Positions 36,944 through 45,785 of a stretch of 64,000 bases of DNA are shown here, one piece after another. Numbering within the stretch: the first letter of the stretch is position 1; each line of letters begins with the position of its first letter. The position numbers and the translations under genes were made by a program. The stretch lies in NCBI GenBank assembly GCA_022447545.1, contig JAKVBI010000020.1, positions 1 to 64,000 of the forward strand, read 5' to 3'. This DNA is from Myxococcota bacterium. GTDB lineage: Bacteria; Myxococcota_A; UBA9160; SMWR01. Below the pieces are notes generated by a model. It made no database searches. It was not told the origin of the DNA and worked only from the letters and a program-made list of their open reading frames with translations.

Positions 36944-38812
36944 TCATGCTGCATCTGGCGAGCTTTCCGCGGAGGTGAGGTCACTCGTCGGTGCGTACTG
37001 TGTTTCATAGAGCCTCCGATAGAGGTTGCTTTCACCCATCAGATCGTCGTGCTTACCCATTTCGGAGATCTTTCCCTCCTCGAGCACGAGAATCAGATCT
37101 GCTTCGCGGATCATCGAGAGACTGTGTGCAATGATGAAGGTCGTTTTTCCGGAGGTAACCTCGTGAACGGTTCGATGCAGTTTTTCGGCGGTCACGGAAT
37201 CTAGGCCCGAGACCGGTTCATCGAGAATCAAGATCGGCGCGTCTCGAAGAATCGCACGAGCGAGTCCAAGCCGTTGTCTTTGGCCGCCAGAGAGGTTTCC
37301 GCCGCGCTCGTCCAGCATTGTGTCGTAACCCTGCGGGAGACTCGATACGTAATCGTGAATCTGGGCTGTCTTCGCTGCTGATTCAACTTCCTCAAGAGTT
37401 GCATCGACCTTTCCATACGCGATGTTTTCTCGAATCGTTCGGCGGAAAAGCGGTGAATCTTGAAGTACGACATTGATTTGGGTTCTTAGCGATTCAAGTG
37501 TGAAGTTGCGTATGTTGGTTCCGTCTATTTCGATTTTTCCTGAACTCGGATCGAAGAATCGAAGGAGCAGGTTAACGACGGTGCTTTTGCCGGCTCCACT
37601 AAAACCTACTAGCGCGACGACCTGGCCCGGAGATGCCGTAAAACTCAGATCACGTAGAACCGGTGAATCCTCTTTGTATCCGAATGTCACATTGTCGAAA
37701 GATACTTTGCCTCGAAAACTCGGAGCTTCGATCGCATCTGATTCGTTCTGAATCGTTACTTCTGTTTTCAGGATTTCGGCTATTCGAATTCCACACACGA
37801 GGTCGCGGGACAAGCTCACGAGCAATTGCGCGAGTTTTTCCATGGGCGAGTACAGGTCTTTGAGCCAAGGAACGAAGAGAATGAGGTCGGTCGCTTCGAG
37901 TTGTCCGCCCAGAGCGCGTGAACCGGCGTAGTAGATCACGAACGCGGTTCCCAGAGCGGTCATGAGATCAATCGCACGTCCAAAGATCCCACGTAGCTGG
38001 ATTCGCGTCAGGTCCGCTCGGAGACTCTTGTCAGTCTCTCGGTCGAAGCGTGTCTGCTCCTGGTCTTCCTGCGAAAAGGCCTGGACCACGCTCATGGAGT
38101 TGATGTTCTCTTGAATGATGGATCCGACCTGACTCTCTTTGATCCGTTTGACCTTGGTCACCTTCGCAACTTTGCCCATGAATCTCGAGGAGAAGAAATA
38201 GATGGGTGGCGCTACGACGAGCGCCATCAAGGTCAATTGCCAGTCAATCATGCTGATGAATACAGCGATCCATGCGAATGTGAACATCATCTTTAAAAGA
38301 TCGCTGACAGAGTCGATGAGCAACGTTTTTAAGCTATTGATGTCGTTGGTGAGGCGAACGACCAAATCTCCAGAACTGATCTTTCCATGGAAGGAAATTG
38401 GCAGAACCTGGAGTCGTGCGAAAACGTGTTTTCGAATGTCGTTATTGGCTCTAAACGCTGCGCTAGCCAACAGGTATCTTTGCATGAAAGAGGTCAGGCT
38501 TTGGAGAAGCACGAGTATGACCATCGCCGCGCAGAGCAGTGCGAGCAATTGGGTCGGCTCGGGCGCGACCTGAGTCAATCGAGAGGCGACGCGGCCGTCG
38601 GGCAACGGTTTTTCGAGCAATACGTAGTCGAGGATCCATTTGAGAGGAAACGGCGTCAGCGTTTTCAGAAGTACGGAGGTTGCCATCGCGCCATACGCAA
38701 AGACAAACCAGGGCCAGTACTTCTTCAGGTGGGAGCCAAATGTACGATAGACATCGATGAGGGAAGCCAGGGTCCCCGGCTGAGTGGCCTCCTGATTTTC
38801 CTTTGTTTTCAT
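36944..38812 (-). CDS. MsbA-type ABC exporter (membrane domain fused to ATPase)
   Basis: A 622-residue half-exporter. Six membrane segments lie in the N-terminal 340 residues, followed by the ATPase with Walker A GFSGAGKST, the Q-loop VLQDSPLF, the signature LSGGQRQR and Walker B ILILDEPVSGLD. The family exports lipids, peptides or glycans; the best inference here, from glycogen synthase and GH57 neighbours, is a glycolipid or oligosaccharide, but nothing in the sequence proves it. Its ATG abuts the stop of the third APH-fold gene. Confidence 0.92.
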   Translation of the reverse strand: MKTKENQEATQPGTLASLIDVYRTFGSHLKKYWPWFVFAYGAMATSVLLKTLTPFPLKWILDYVLLEKPLPDGRVASRLTQVAPEPTQLLALLCAAMVILVLLQSLTSFMQRYLLASAAFRANNDIRKHVFARLQVLPISFHGKISSGDLVVRLTNDINSLKTLLIDSVSDLLKMMFTFAWIAVFISMIDWQLTLMALVVAPPIYFFSSRFMGKVAKVTKVKRIKESQVGSIIQENINSMSVVQAFSQEDQEQTRFDRETDKSLRADLTRIQLRGIFGRAIDLMTALGTAFVIYYAGSRALGGQLEATDLILFVPWLKDLYSPMEKLAQLLVSLSRDLVCGIRIAEILKTEVTIQNESDAIEAPSFRGKVSFDNVTFGYKEDSPVLRDLSFTASPGQVVALVGFSGAGKSTVVNLLLRFFDPSSGKIEIDGTNIRNFTLESLRTQINVVLQDSPLFRRTIRENIAYGKVDATLEEVESAAKTAQIHDYVSSLPQGYDTMLDERGGNLSGGQRQRLGLARAILRDAPILILDEPVSGLDSVTAEKLHRTVHEVTSGKTTFIIAHSLSMIREADLILVLEEGKISEMGKHDDLMGESNLYRRLYETQYAPTSDLTSAESSPDAA

Positions 38813-39841
38813 CTAAATTCCTGATACGAGGCGGTTCGAAATAGCCAATTCGAATTCGCTTTCATAGAACTCGAGTCGCCTGCGAACATCTTCACGCGCT
38901 GCTGATGATTTTTTCACGTAGTGAAAAACAGTCATGAGCAACGATGCGCCCCAGTACACAGGAAGGTTCTCCGCATACTCGGGAAATACAGAAAGGTATT
39001 CTTCTAGAAAAGCACGTGTGGGGGCCTCGGCCTTTTCGACGCTGCCCGTTCGCTTGAAGGTTCGATGCCTTAGGAGGCTCACGAACTCCGCGATATCCTT
39101 GGCGGGATCTGAGGGGCGAACTCGGTCGAAATCGATGACGGAAACGGCACTTCCATCGACAAACACGTGCTCGTAGTGATATCTCCCGTGGGTCAACACC
39201 AGAGGCGATTCGTCCGAAATGCGTTCGCCCCTATCCGCCAACGCTCGAACCATCTCAATCATTTGTCGGCGATGTACCGGAGCGCGAGCCGAAGCCTTTG
39301 TGATGCGATGTAGAATTCGCATCAACTTCAACGATTCCCAAAGTGTATCCGGTTCGCCAATCCTCAACGGTGCACGGTGCAGATGGATCAACCAACGTGC
39401 TGCTCTTCGAACGTGTTCGCATAGCTCTGGGCCATCATCGCCCAGGAAATCCATCAACGGGCGGCCGGGAACAGTGCGCAGAAGGAGAAACTGGCGTTCT
39501 GGAAGAAAAGCAAGCGGTTCCGAAACGCGGTACTCCGATCCCCTGCCAAACCCTTCGGACCAGAGTTGATGAGTGACATCACTACCGTAGTGCCCGAGTT
39601 CATCCGAGTACAGCTTTCCGAAAGCTTCGATTCGATCTCCGAACCGATAGCTGACAGTAACTCGCCCTGTCCCGGTGTCCTGTACAACCGCTGTCTTGCA
39701 TCGATCGGAAATCTCCACCGACCGAGATTGGTCAGCAACAACACTCGGGTGTACGACGTTTCGGATGAAACCTGATCCCGTCACCAAGTCCAATCGATTT
39801 CTCAGATTTTTCTCTTGGCTCAAATGAGTACTCATGCCCAT
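38813..39841 (-). CDS. APH-fold phosphotransferase paralogue with HGR-x4-H loop
   Basis: A 342-residue protein. The N-lobe keeps the ATP-binding pattern (EAFGKLYSDE around residue 72-81) and the LWSEGFG stretch shared with its neighbour. The catalytic loop reads HGRYHYEHVF (218-227), so the catalytic Asp is Arg220 and the Asn position is His225. The DFD metal motif is intact at 237-239. Homologous to the two genes upstream, with 28 bases between them. Either catalytically silent or using another chemistry; see the findings. Confidence 0.85.
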   Translation of the reverse strand: MGMSTHLSQEKNLRNRLDLVTGSGFIRNVVHPSVVADQSRSVEISDRCKTAVVQDTGTGRVTVSYRFGDRIEAFGKLYSDELGHYGSDVTHQLWSEGFGRGSEYRVSEPLAFLPERQFLLLRTVPGRPLMDFLGDDGPELCEHVRRAARWLIHLHRAPLRIGEPDTLWESLKLMRILHRITKASARAPVHRRQMIEMVRALADRGERISDESPLVLTHGRYHYEHVFVDGSAVSVIDFDRVRPSDPAKDIAEFVSLLRHRTFKRTGSVEKAEAPTRAFLEEYLSVFPEYAENLPVYWGASLLMTVFHYVKKSSAAREDVRRRLEFYESEFELAISNRLVSGI

Positions 39842-39869
39842 ACCTTTCCTACCAATCCTCGGTCCTTAC

Positions 39870-40886
39870 CTAGGGAAGAAATGAACCTGAGATCGCTTTG
39901 TCGAATTCGTGCTCGTAGAAGTCAATGTCTCGTTTCAATGCTTTTTTGTTGTTTGCAGATTTCTTGAGGTGACGGCACATCGAAACTGCAACATTGAAAC
40001 CGAGGTAAAAACGAAAATTCCCCGGTGTAGTTGCCGGGCCCTTCATGTATTCATCCAAGAAACATTCCGTGAATTTGTCTGCAGCCTTCCGATTTCCGCC
40101 ACCTCGAAACACATGGCTTCGCATCCGATGAACAAATTCAGAGAGATCGCGCCCGGGATCCGCGGGGCGGCTTCGATCGAGGTCGATGACAGAGGTGATC
40201 TTCGTGTCGCGAAAGACGTGAATGGGTCGAAACTGACCGTGTCCCTGAACGATTACGGGATGAACTTGAGATTCTTGTGCTTCGCGAAGGCGAACCGCAA
40301 CCGTCTTGAGGAGTTTCAACTGTTTGGGGTTCGCAGCGGCGGCTTTCGAGAGGCGGTCTGCAAGTTTGAGAAACACGTACCAAGGAGTATCGGGTTTTCC
40401 AATCCGATGATGGGACGCATGGAGTCGGCTCAGCCAGTGGGCGGATTCCCTGACCCCTTCAAGAGCAATCTTTCCATTGGCCGGCAGCGCCGAAGAGACA
40501 GTGTTTCCTGGAGCACCGAGTGTATACATCAAGTTCAGATCGGGAAAAAAAGCAAGCGGCCGAACAACTTGATAAGAGCTATTTCCGCCGAATCCATCAC
40601 TCCACAGCTCTGAGAGAACTCTATGACAGTGTTCGCCTGATTCGTCTCTGTAGAGTTTTCCAAAAACAACAGGTCCATTTTTGAATCTGTACTCGAGGGT
40701 GGCGGGGCCTGTTCCATCGTTTTGGATCTTACGAATTCGGCAAACCCCCGGATCTTCTGCGCTTCCTTCCTGTCTAGGAATCATTTGAATAACACGATCG
40801 ACAAAATCAGGGCTCGAGATCGCGGTCATGCGATCCTCAAAATCCGCTTTCGCTTCAACTCTGAGATGAGATCTGTGGTTACTCAA
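39870..40886 (-). CDS. APH-fold phosphotransferase paralogue with HGQ-x4-H loop
   Basis: About 338 residues from TTG 40886, chosen because AGGAGGT lies 8 bases upstream and it overlaps the preceding gene by only 8 bases; longer ATG/GTG options would overlap deeply. The N-lobe VFGKLYRDESGEH and LWSDGFG match the neighbour. The loop is HGQFRPIHVF (216-225): Gln218 replaces the catalytic Asp and His223 the Asn. The metal motif is DLD (235-237) rather than DFD. Confidence 0.83.
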   Translation of the reverse strand: MSNHRSHLRVEAKADFEDRMTAISSPDFVDRVIQMIPRQEGSAEDPGVCRIRKIQNDGTGPATLEYRFKNGPVVFGKLYRDESGEHCHRVLSELWSDGFGGNSSYQVVRPLAFFPDLNLMYTLGAPGNTVSSALPANGKIALEGVRESAHWLSRLHASHHRIGKPDTPWYVFLKLADRLSKAAAANPKQLKLLKTVAVRLREAQESQVHPVIVQGHGQFRPIHVFRDTKITSVIDLDRSRPADPGRDLSEFVHRMRSHVFRGGGNRKAADKFTECFLDEYMKGPATTPGNFRFYLGFNVAVSMCRHLKKSANNKKALKRDIDFYEHEFDKAISGSFLP

Positions 40887-42009
40887 AGGACGGACCTCCT
40901 GTAGTCGCCTCGGAGATTTCAATCGCGGGGTGGTTCGAGTCGACGAAACGCTTTGCTTCTTCGAGCAAAACCTTGATTGAATCAGTCCTCGGATCGGCGA
41001 GAACGCATAGTTTGTAATAGAGAATCTCGAGAACGGTACGAGCCCCATATGCCATGGTTCTGTCCAGCATCGAAATGCGATCGCTTTCAGAAAGATGACT
41101 CACATAAGTGCCAAGAAACGCTCTGATCTCTCGATTGAAGGGTTCTGGATCGCGGTCTTCCAGAAGAACCTTCGATCGAATTTGCGCGGTGAAGTAACCC
41201 AAATCACGAGCTGGATCCGAAGTGCAGGCTTGGTCGAAATCGATGACGGTAACGACACCAGAAGAAACGAAGATGTTTTCGGGATGAAAATCCCCGTGGA
41301 CAATTGCTGTCCGTTGGCCACTCATTGCATGAAATTTTTCAATCAGCGGAGATCGGATGCGCTCTATTTCGTCTCCAGCATTCGGAAACTTATCGATGAG
41401 CTCATTTGAGAATCGGGTCACAGCGGCCACGTCATCATCGGAACCATCCCAAGCAAGCAACTCCGTGGCCGGAGGGTCTAATTGATGCAGAGTGGCCAGC
41501 CAGCTGGCGACCGAACGGAAGTCCGCCAAAACTTCTTCCCGCCCCGTTCCAAGCCGATCGAATAGGAAGTTACCAGTCGCTTTTTGCTGAACCATCATTC
41601 GAAGGTCCGAGAGAAAGGCAAGCGGTTCTGGAATTCTGAAGTTTTCGGAATCCCGAAGCCCGGCGTCCCAGAGCATTTTCATGGTCTCGAAGCAACGTAT
41701 TCCCTCGTCGCGATCTGCATATCGCTTAGCGACGACTTCGATTTTCGACGTTTCGCCCAGGGACAATTCGTACGCGACGACTTGTCGACTTCCGAGTCTC
41801 TTTTTGAGAACTGTCGAACGACATTCTGTGAGTGGGGCTGAAAACCCAAGAACATCTTGAAGATGATCCTCGAACAAACGCATCATCAAGTTGTTGGACG
41901 TGAGGACGGATAACACGTGTTCCCGTTTAGCGCCGTCGTCCGCAAGTGTCTCCAGCCGTACTAGCATCTCGGATTCTAGAGACTGGACATTGTCCAACGC
42001 TTGGCTCAT
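40879..42009 (-). CDS. APH-fold phosphotransferase, intact catalytic loop
   Basis: A 376-residue kinase-like protein and the only one of the tandem trio with the full Brenner motif: HGDFHPEN (His238, Asp240, Asn245) and DFD (257-259). The N-lobe Lys is probably in VVAKRYADRDEG (near residue 95). The family phosphorylates small molecules such as sugars, choline or antibiotics; maltokinase, a member of this fold, phosphorylates maltose, which is of interest beside glucan enzymes. The true substrate is unknown. It overlaps the GH57 gene by 4 bases. Confidence 0.87.
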   Translation of the reverse strand: MSQALDNVQSLESEMLVRLETLADDGAKREHVLSVLTSNNLMMRLFEDHLQDVLGFSAPLTECRSTVLKKRLGSRQVVAYELSLGETSKIEVVAKRYADRDEGIRCFETMKMLWDAGLRDSENFRIPEPLAFLSDLRMMVQQKATGNFLFDRLGTGREEVLADFRSVASWLATLHQLDPPATELLAWDGSDDDVAAVTRFSNELIDKFPNAGDEIERIRSPLIEKFHAMSGQRTAIVHGDFHPENIFVSSGVVTVIDFDQACTSDPARDLGYFTAQIRSKVLLEDRDPEPFNREIRAFLGTYVSHLSESDRISMLDRTMAYGARTVLEILYYKLCVLADPRTDSIKVLLEEAKRFVDSNHPAIEISEATTGGPSFE

Positions 42010-44021
42010 GACGGGAATTCCATTGAGGGTTTGTGGTCCAAGGGAGACTGAGGGCGAAGCCCTGTTCCAATCCAGATTCGGAATTTCTTTTCAGAAACGG
42101 GGACTCGAAAAGACACTCCGTGACCAAACTCTTCAGGAACCGCGTTTTCCAATACCGAGGAATTCTTTTCTTCGACACGTATCCATGTCGATATATCAGC
42201 GCGGGAGCAACCGAGGGCGTTGGTTTTTCTGTGGATGCAAAAGTCTTCTCGGCCAAAACGAAGTAGGTTCAAGTAATCGGGTGACATTCCGAACTCGAAT
42301 CTTGCTGGATCATTGGAAGTTGAGAGATCGAATTCGACTTCGATTTCGTTGCTGTCATTTCTCAACTTTAATGACTTGCATAGGCCGAATGCTGGGCTGC
42401 TATCTCCGACGTTTTTGAGTTCGACCTCGACTGAATCGAATGTTGATGTTGAAAATCGAACTTCATGTCGATCATGTGTTCGCTCTAGATGAGTCATGGA
42501 GCCGGGGTGATTGGGTGGGATCTCCATGTATTTGTTGAGTTCCTCCATCCAGTTCCAATCGTCGGCGGGGTTTCCGACCACGAGTCTCCCGCCGCTATCT
42601 CCAAGGTGGAACAAGTAGACGAGGCGGCCGCCCCAATTCGGCGAAAAAACGGAGAAGATGGAGTCGTTTTTCAGTACCAGCTCTTCTTCGCCATCGCTGT
42701 CGATGTCGCAAAGGTCTGCATGAACCTTTCCGTCACGGTGAGCCATCCATTCGGCTGCTTCTGCAACGACCAAAGCCAAGCGGGAGTGTCCGGCTACGGC
42801 TTTGGCCCAGGGGCTCGGTTCGCCGCTCGTGGATGGGTCGCCGTGAACTCCGGTGGCCGGAGTGTGCCAGGCAGTTTCCCACCCTGATACGAGGAGTTGT
42901 TTCCACGCTAAATCGATGAGGCTCGGATCGGCCCCCTCTCGAGCAGAACGGTTCAGGCGATCTTCGACTCTGCGATGGGCGTCCCGATAAGGTTTCCATG
43001 CAGGGTCGAAGTACCACTCGTCGAGGCCTTCGCCTGCGCCAAATTGGCTGGACATTTCCATGAAGCTTCCCACCTCGACGGGGCAATCGACAGCGGGTTC
43101 TATTTTCCTCGTCCAATCGGAAAGTTTGGTTGGTGCAATGGAGGATTGTTCGTTGGCCCATTTCAGCATTTCTTCGTAATGGGAAAGTCCATCTCGTCCC
43201 CAACTCGCAATACCGGCAGCTTTTTCCATGTCGTCTGCAAAGATTCCAATGCAGTTCGAATCACCTTCCGACTGTGCTCGGCTGATGTGTTCGAGTTGCT
43301 GTTTGATCTGCTGGTAAGAATCGGAGTTGGTGGGCGGAATGCTTTCTCTCAGGTAGCGAGAGATCGGGAGAACTGACAATCCGTGTCCATCTCGTATTCG
43401 GTAACTCCGAAAATCATCCGCAATTCGATCACTCCTTTTGTCGAATTGATGGCGGAGAAGTTTTCCTCCTTTGACTGGGTATCGGAGCCGATCATCGAGT
43501 AGGACGAATTGATATCCTCCATTTGGAAGCGAACTCGATGCCAGCAGTGGTGCGAGTTTTTCGGTTTCCCAGACGCGCTCAGGAGACCAGAAGATGCGTA
43601 TTTCACTTGGATCGGCGCCAAGGTGAAATTTATAGAGGTCGAACAACTCGACGAGTTGCCGTCGGTTGTAGTCGTCGCTGAAGAATCGCATGATGTTTTG
43701 CCCGTAGGCACTACCGATGAGTTCGAGTAATCCCTCGGACATCATGTCTTTTACGATTTCTAGAAAGTCGGGGCGGTGCCATGCAATGGCCTCGAGCAAG
43801 GTACCGCTCACATTTAGGTTGATCGGAATTCGATAAGAGCGGTGGAGTTCCAAGACCTTGAGGTAGCCATTCTCGGACGCTCGGTTTCCGACCAGATCGT
43901 CTATTCCTTCACGGTTGTCGTAGCCATTCGTGATGAGAAACTGATTGGCGTGATGGACCAAAGCCACGGGCGTGGCCGAATCGGAGATCGACGCGTTTTT
44001 CATAAAACGAGATTTCGTCAT
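42006..44021 (-). CDS. GH57 family alpha-glucan enzyme (4-alpha-glucanotransferase / alpha-amylase-like)
   Basis: A 671-residue GH57-like enzyme. The nucleophile motif WSPERVWE (145-152, Glu148) corresponds to the WLTERVWQPE motif of 4-alpha-glucanotransferases, and FADDMEKAA (261-269, with Asp263/264) to the DDGEKFG acid motif. Motif 1 (LVHHANQF) is close to the canonical HNHQP but degenerate. A C-terminal DUF1925/1926-like region follows (about 440-671). The product of glycogen synthase upstream is the natural substrate. Its start overlaps that gene by one base. Confidence 0.8.
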   Translation of the reverse strand: MTKSRFMKNASISDSATPVALVHHANQFLITNGYDNREGIDDLVGNRASENGYLKVLELHRSYRIPINLNVSGTLLEAIAWHRPDFLEIVKDMMSEGLLELIGSAYGQNIMRFFSDDYNRRQLVELFDLYKFHLGADPSEIRIFWSPERVWETEKLAPLLASSSLPNGGYQFVLLDDRLRYPVKGGKLLRHQFDKRSDRIADDFRSYRIRDGHGLSVLPISRYLRESIPPTNSDSYQQIKQQLEHISRAQSEGDSNCIGIFADDMEKAAGIASWGRDGLSHYEEMLKWANEQSSIAPTKLSDWTRKIEPAVDCPVEVGSFMEMSSQFGAGEGLDEWYFDPAWKPYRDAHRRVEDRLNRSAREGADPSLIDLAWKQLLVSGWETAWHTPATGVHGDPSTSGEPSPWAKAVAGHSRLALVVAEAAEWMAHRDGKVHADLCDIDSDGEEELVLKNDSIFSVFSPNWGGRLVYLFHLGDSGGRLVVGNPADDWNWMEELNKYMEIPPNHPGSMTHLERTHDRHEVRFSTSTFDSVEVELKNVGDSSPAFGLCKSLKLRNDSNEIEVEFDLSTSNDPARFEFGMSPDYLNLLRFGREDFCIHRKTNALGCSRADISTWIRVEEKNSSVLENAVPEEFGHGVSFRVPVSEKKFRIWIGTGLRPQSPLDHKPSMEFPS

Positions 44022-45553
44022 CAGCCGGCTCGTTTTCTCTTCTTTGATCTGGATCGGGATTTCTCAATGGCATGCTGGTAGAGGATTTCGTATTCCTGAG
44101 CGGGTCCTTCCCATGAGAAGTCGGCCCCCATGGCGCGCGCGACCAGCTGCTTCCATTCGGATGGGTGTCGATAGGTGTGCAAGGCGCGTCGAATGGCGCC
44201 GAGAAGACCTGCAGCAGTCTTCTTCTCGAAAACAAATCCCAGTCCGAGACCGGGTGTTCGATGGTGGTCGATGATTGTTTCTGCCATTCCTCCTGTTTTT
44301 CGAACGATGGGAATCGCGCCGTAGCGCAAGGCAATTAAGGGGCTCAAACCGCAAGGCTCGAATTTGGAGGGAGCAAGAATGAAATCGACGCCGGAATAGA
44401 TCTTTCGAGCGACGGACTCGTCTGAGGTCGGGCAATAGATGACCTGACCCGGATACCTGGATACATATCCGTGGATTAGATCGACGTACTTTGGTGCGCC
44501 AAGCCCCATCGCAATGAATTGAACGCCCAGGCGGATGAGGTCGTGCATGGCCTCGGCCACGAGGTCGAGTCCTTTTTGATCGTCTAGTCGGCAGACCATC
44601 CCAACCAGTGGGGCATCTGCAGCGACTTCCAATCCATAGGTTGTTTGTAAGTGGTGTTTGTTGTCCCGTCTTTTCTCAGGATTATCCCCATCGTATTGAA
44701 CCGCTACGTGTGGATCACAGGAGGGGCTGAATTCTTCATAGTCGAGGCCATTGAGAATTCCATAAAAGGACTCTCGACGGTCTCGGAGCAGTGGGTCGAG
44801 GCCCGAACCGTGTTTGGGGGTGAGGATCTCAGCTGCGTATCGGGAACTGACGGTATTGATGACATCCGCGCTTAGAATTCCGCGTGCCATGAGGTTCAGA
44901 GATAGATCTTCAGGCCCTACTCCTGCCGCTTCTCGTGTTCGAGAGGTGAACGGGCCTTGATGGGCGAGGTTATGGATGGTGAGGACACTGGCAGGTGTCT
45001 GTTCGTCTCCGTTTTGAGAGGCTTCGAGGAGGTCGGGGACGAGTGCCGAGTGCCAGTCATTGCAATGAACGACGTCCGGGTTCCATTCGAGATGCTCAAT
45101 CGCATGAACCAGTGCTTTGTTGAAGAAGACAAAACGCTCGTCGTCATCCGAATAGCCGTAGACGTTCTCGCGATCGAAGTAACGCTTGGAGCGAATGAAT
45201 GTGATGGCAACGCCACCGATTGCTTTGCCTTCCAAGATCTGGGCTTCTTCATCGCCGTCGGGCATGGCGATCATCAAAGAACTGACCGGGCGAAGTGTCT
45301 GAAGCGCTGTCGGATCGATTTCCGGATACAGAGGAATAACGACGCGGACGGAGTGCCCCAGACTCGCGAGCGCTTTGGGGAGTGAACCGGCTACGTCCGC
45401 AAGGCCGCCGACTTTAACGAGAGGGTAAAATTCCGCTGCGATGAAAAGGATTCGGTAGAGGGCGGGACTGACGCCCGGCGGGTGGGCCTTTTTGGACCCG
45501 ATCAGGCGATCCTTGGGACGTATGGGATGGGGGGTGGGGTTGGATCGTTTCAA
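44021..45553 (-). CDS. glgA: Glycogen (starch) synthase, GT5 family
   Basis: A 510-residue ADP- or UDP-glucose alpha-1,4-glucosyltransferase. The N-terminal KVGG motif (47-50, in YPLVKVGGLADVAGSLP) and the C-terminal FEPCGLSPLIALRYGAIPIV region with the conserved Glu are diagnostic. A basic C-terminal tail (SRSRSKKRKR) is extra. It makes linear alpha-glucan. It is the first gene of the downstream block, which is unusual because glgA normally sits with glgB, glgC or glgP, none of which is seen here. Confidence 0.9.
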   Translation of the reverse strand: MKRSNPTPHPIRPKDRLIGSKKAHPPGVSPALYRILFIAAEFYPLVKVGGLADVAGSLPKALASLGHSVRVVIPLYPEIDPTALQTLRPVSSLMIAMPDGDEEAQILEGKAIGGVAITFIRSKRYFDRENVYGYSDDDERFVFFNKALVHAIEHLEWNPDVVHCNDWHSALVPDLLEASQNGDEQTPASVLTIHNLAHQGPFTSRTREAAGVGPEDLSLNLMARGILSADVINTVSSRYAAEILTPKHGSGLDPLLRDRRESFYGILNGLDYEEFSPSCDPHVAVQYDGDNPEKRRDNKHHLQTTYGLEVAADAPLVGMVCRLDDQKGLDLVAEAMHDLIRLGVQFIAMGLGAPKYVDLIHGYVSRYPGQVIYCPTSDESVARKIYSGVDFILAPSKFEPCGLSPLIALRYGAIPIVRKTGGMAETIIDHHRTPGLGLGFVFEKKTAAGLLGAIRRALHTYRHPSEWKQLVARAMGADFSWEGPAQEYEILYQHAIEKSRSRSKKRKRAG

Positions 45554-45587
45554 CTTCTACATCACCAGCGTTGGTCGTCCAATTCGC

Positions 45588-45610
45588 AACTACGCAAAAG
45601 GTAGTTTTTT
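45588..45610. promoter_or_regulatory. Inverted repeat upstream of glgA
   Basis: An exact 6-bp inverted repeat (AACTAC / GTAGTT, 7-base loop) about 35 bases before the glgA start. On the plus strand it is followed by T residues and would look like an intrinsic terminator, but no plus-strand gene ends here. On the minus strand it could be a leader hairpin or operator for the block. Confidence 0.35.
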
Positions 45611-45785
45611 GCCTACGTGGTGATAATAACACGACCGTCAGGAATTCTTTGCCGAACCGTGACGTGGGGTGCCGATGAAAGTCGTTTTGCCCAGCGGGAT
45701 GCACATCTGTTGCCACGAAGTGATGCATCGAAAACAAAGGCAGAGGCCCGAGGGCCAATCAAAACCTACGAGGCCCTTGTTCGAC

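Noticed and set aside
41100-42009. The kinase-like genes as antibiotic-resistance phosphotransferases
   Set aside because: The APH fold is shared by many small-molecule kinases; two of three copies lack the catalytic Asp and the neighbours concern glucan and export, so a resistance role is not supported.
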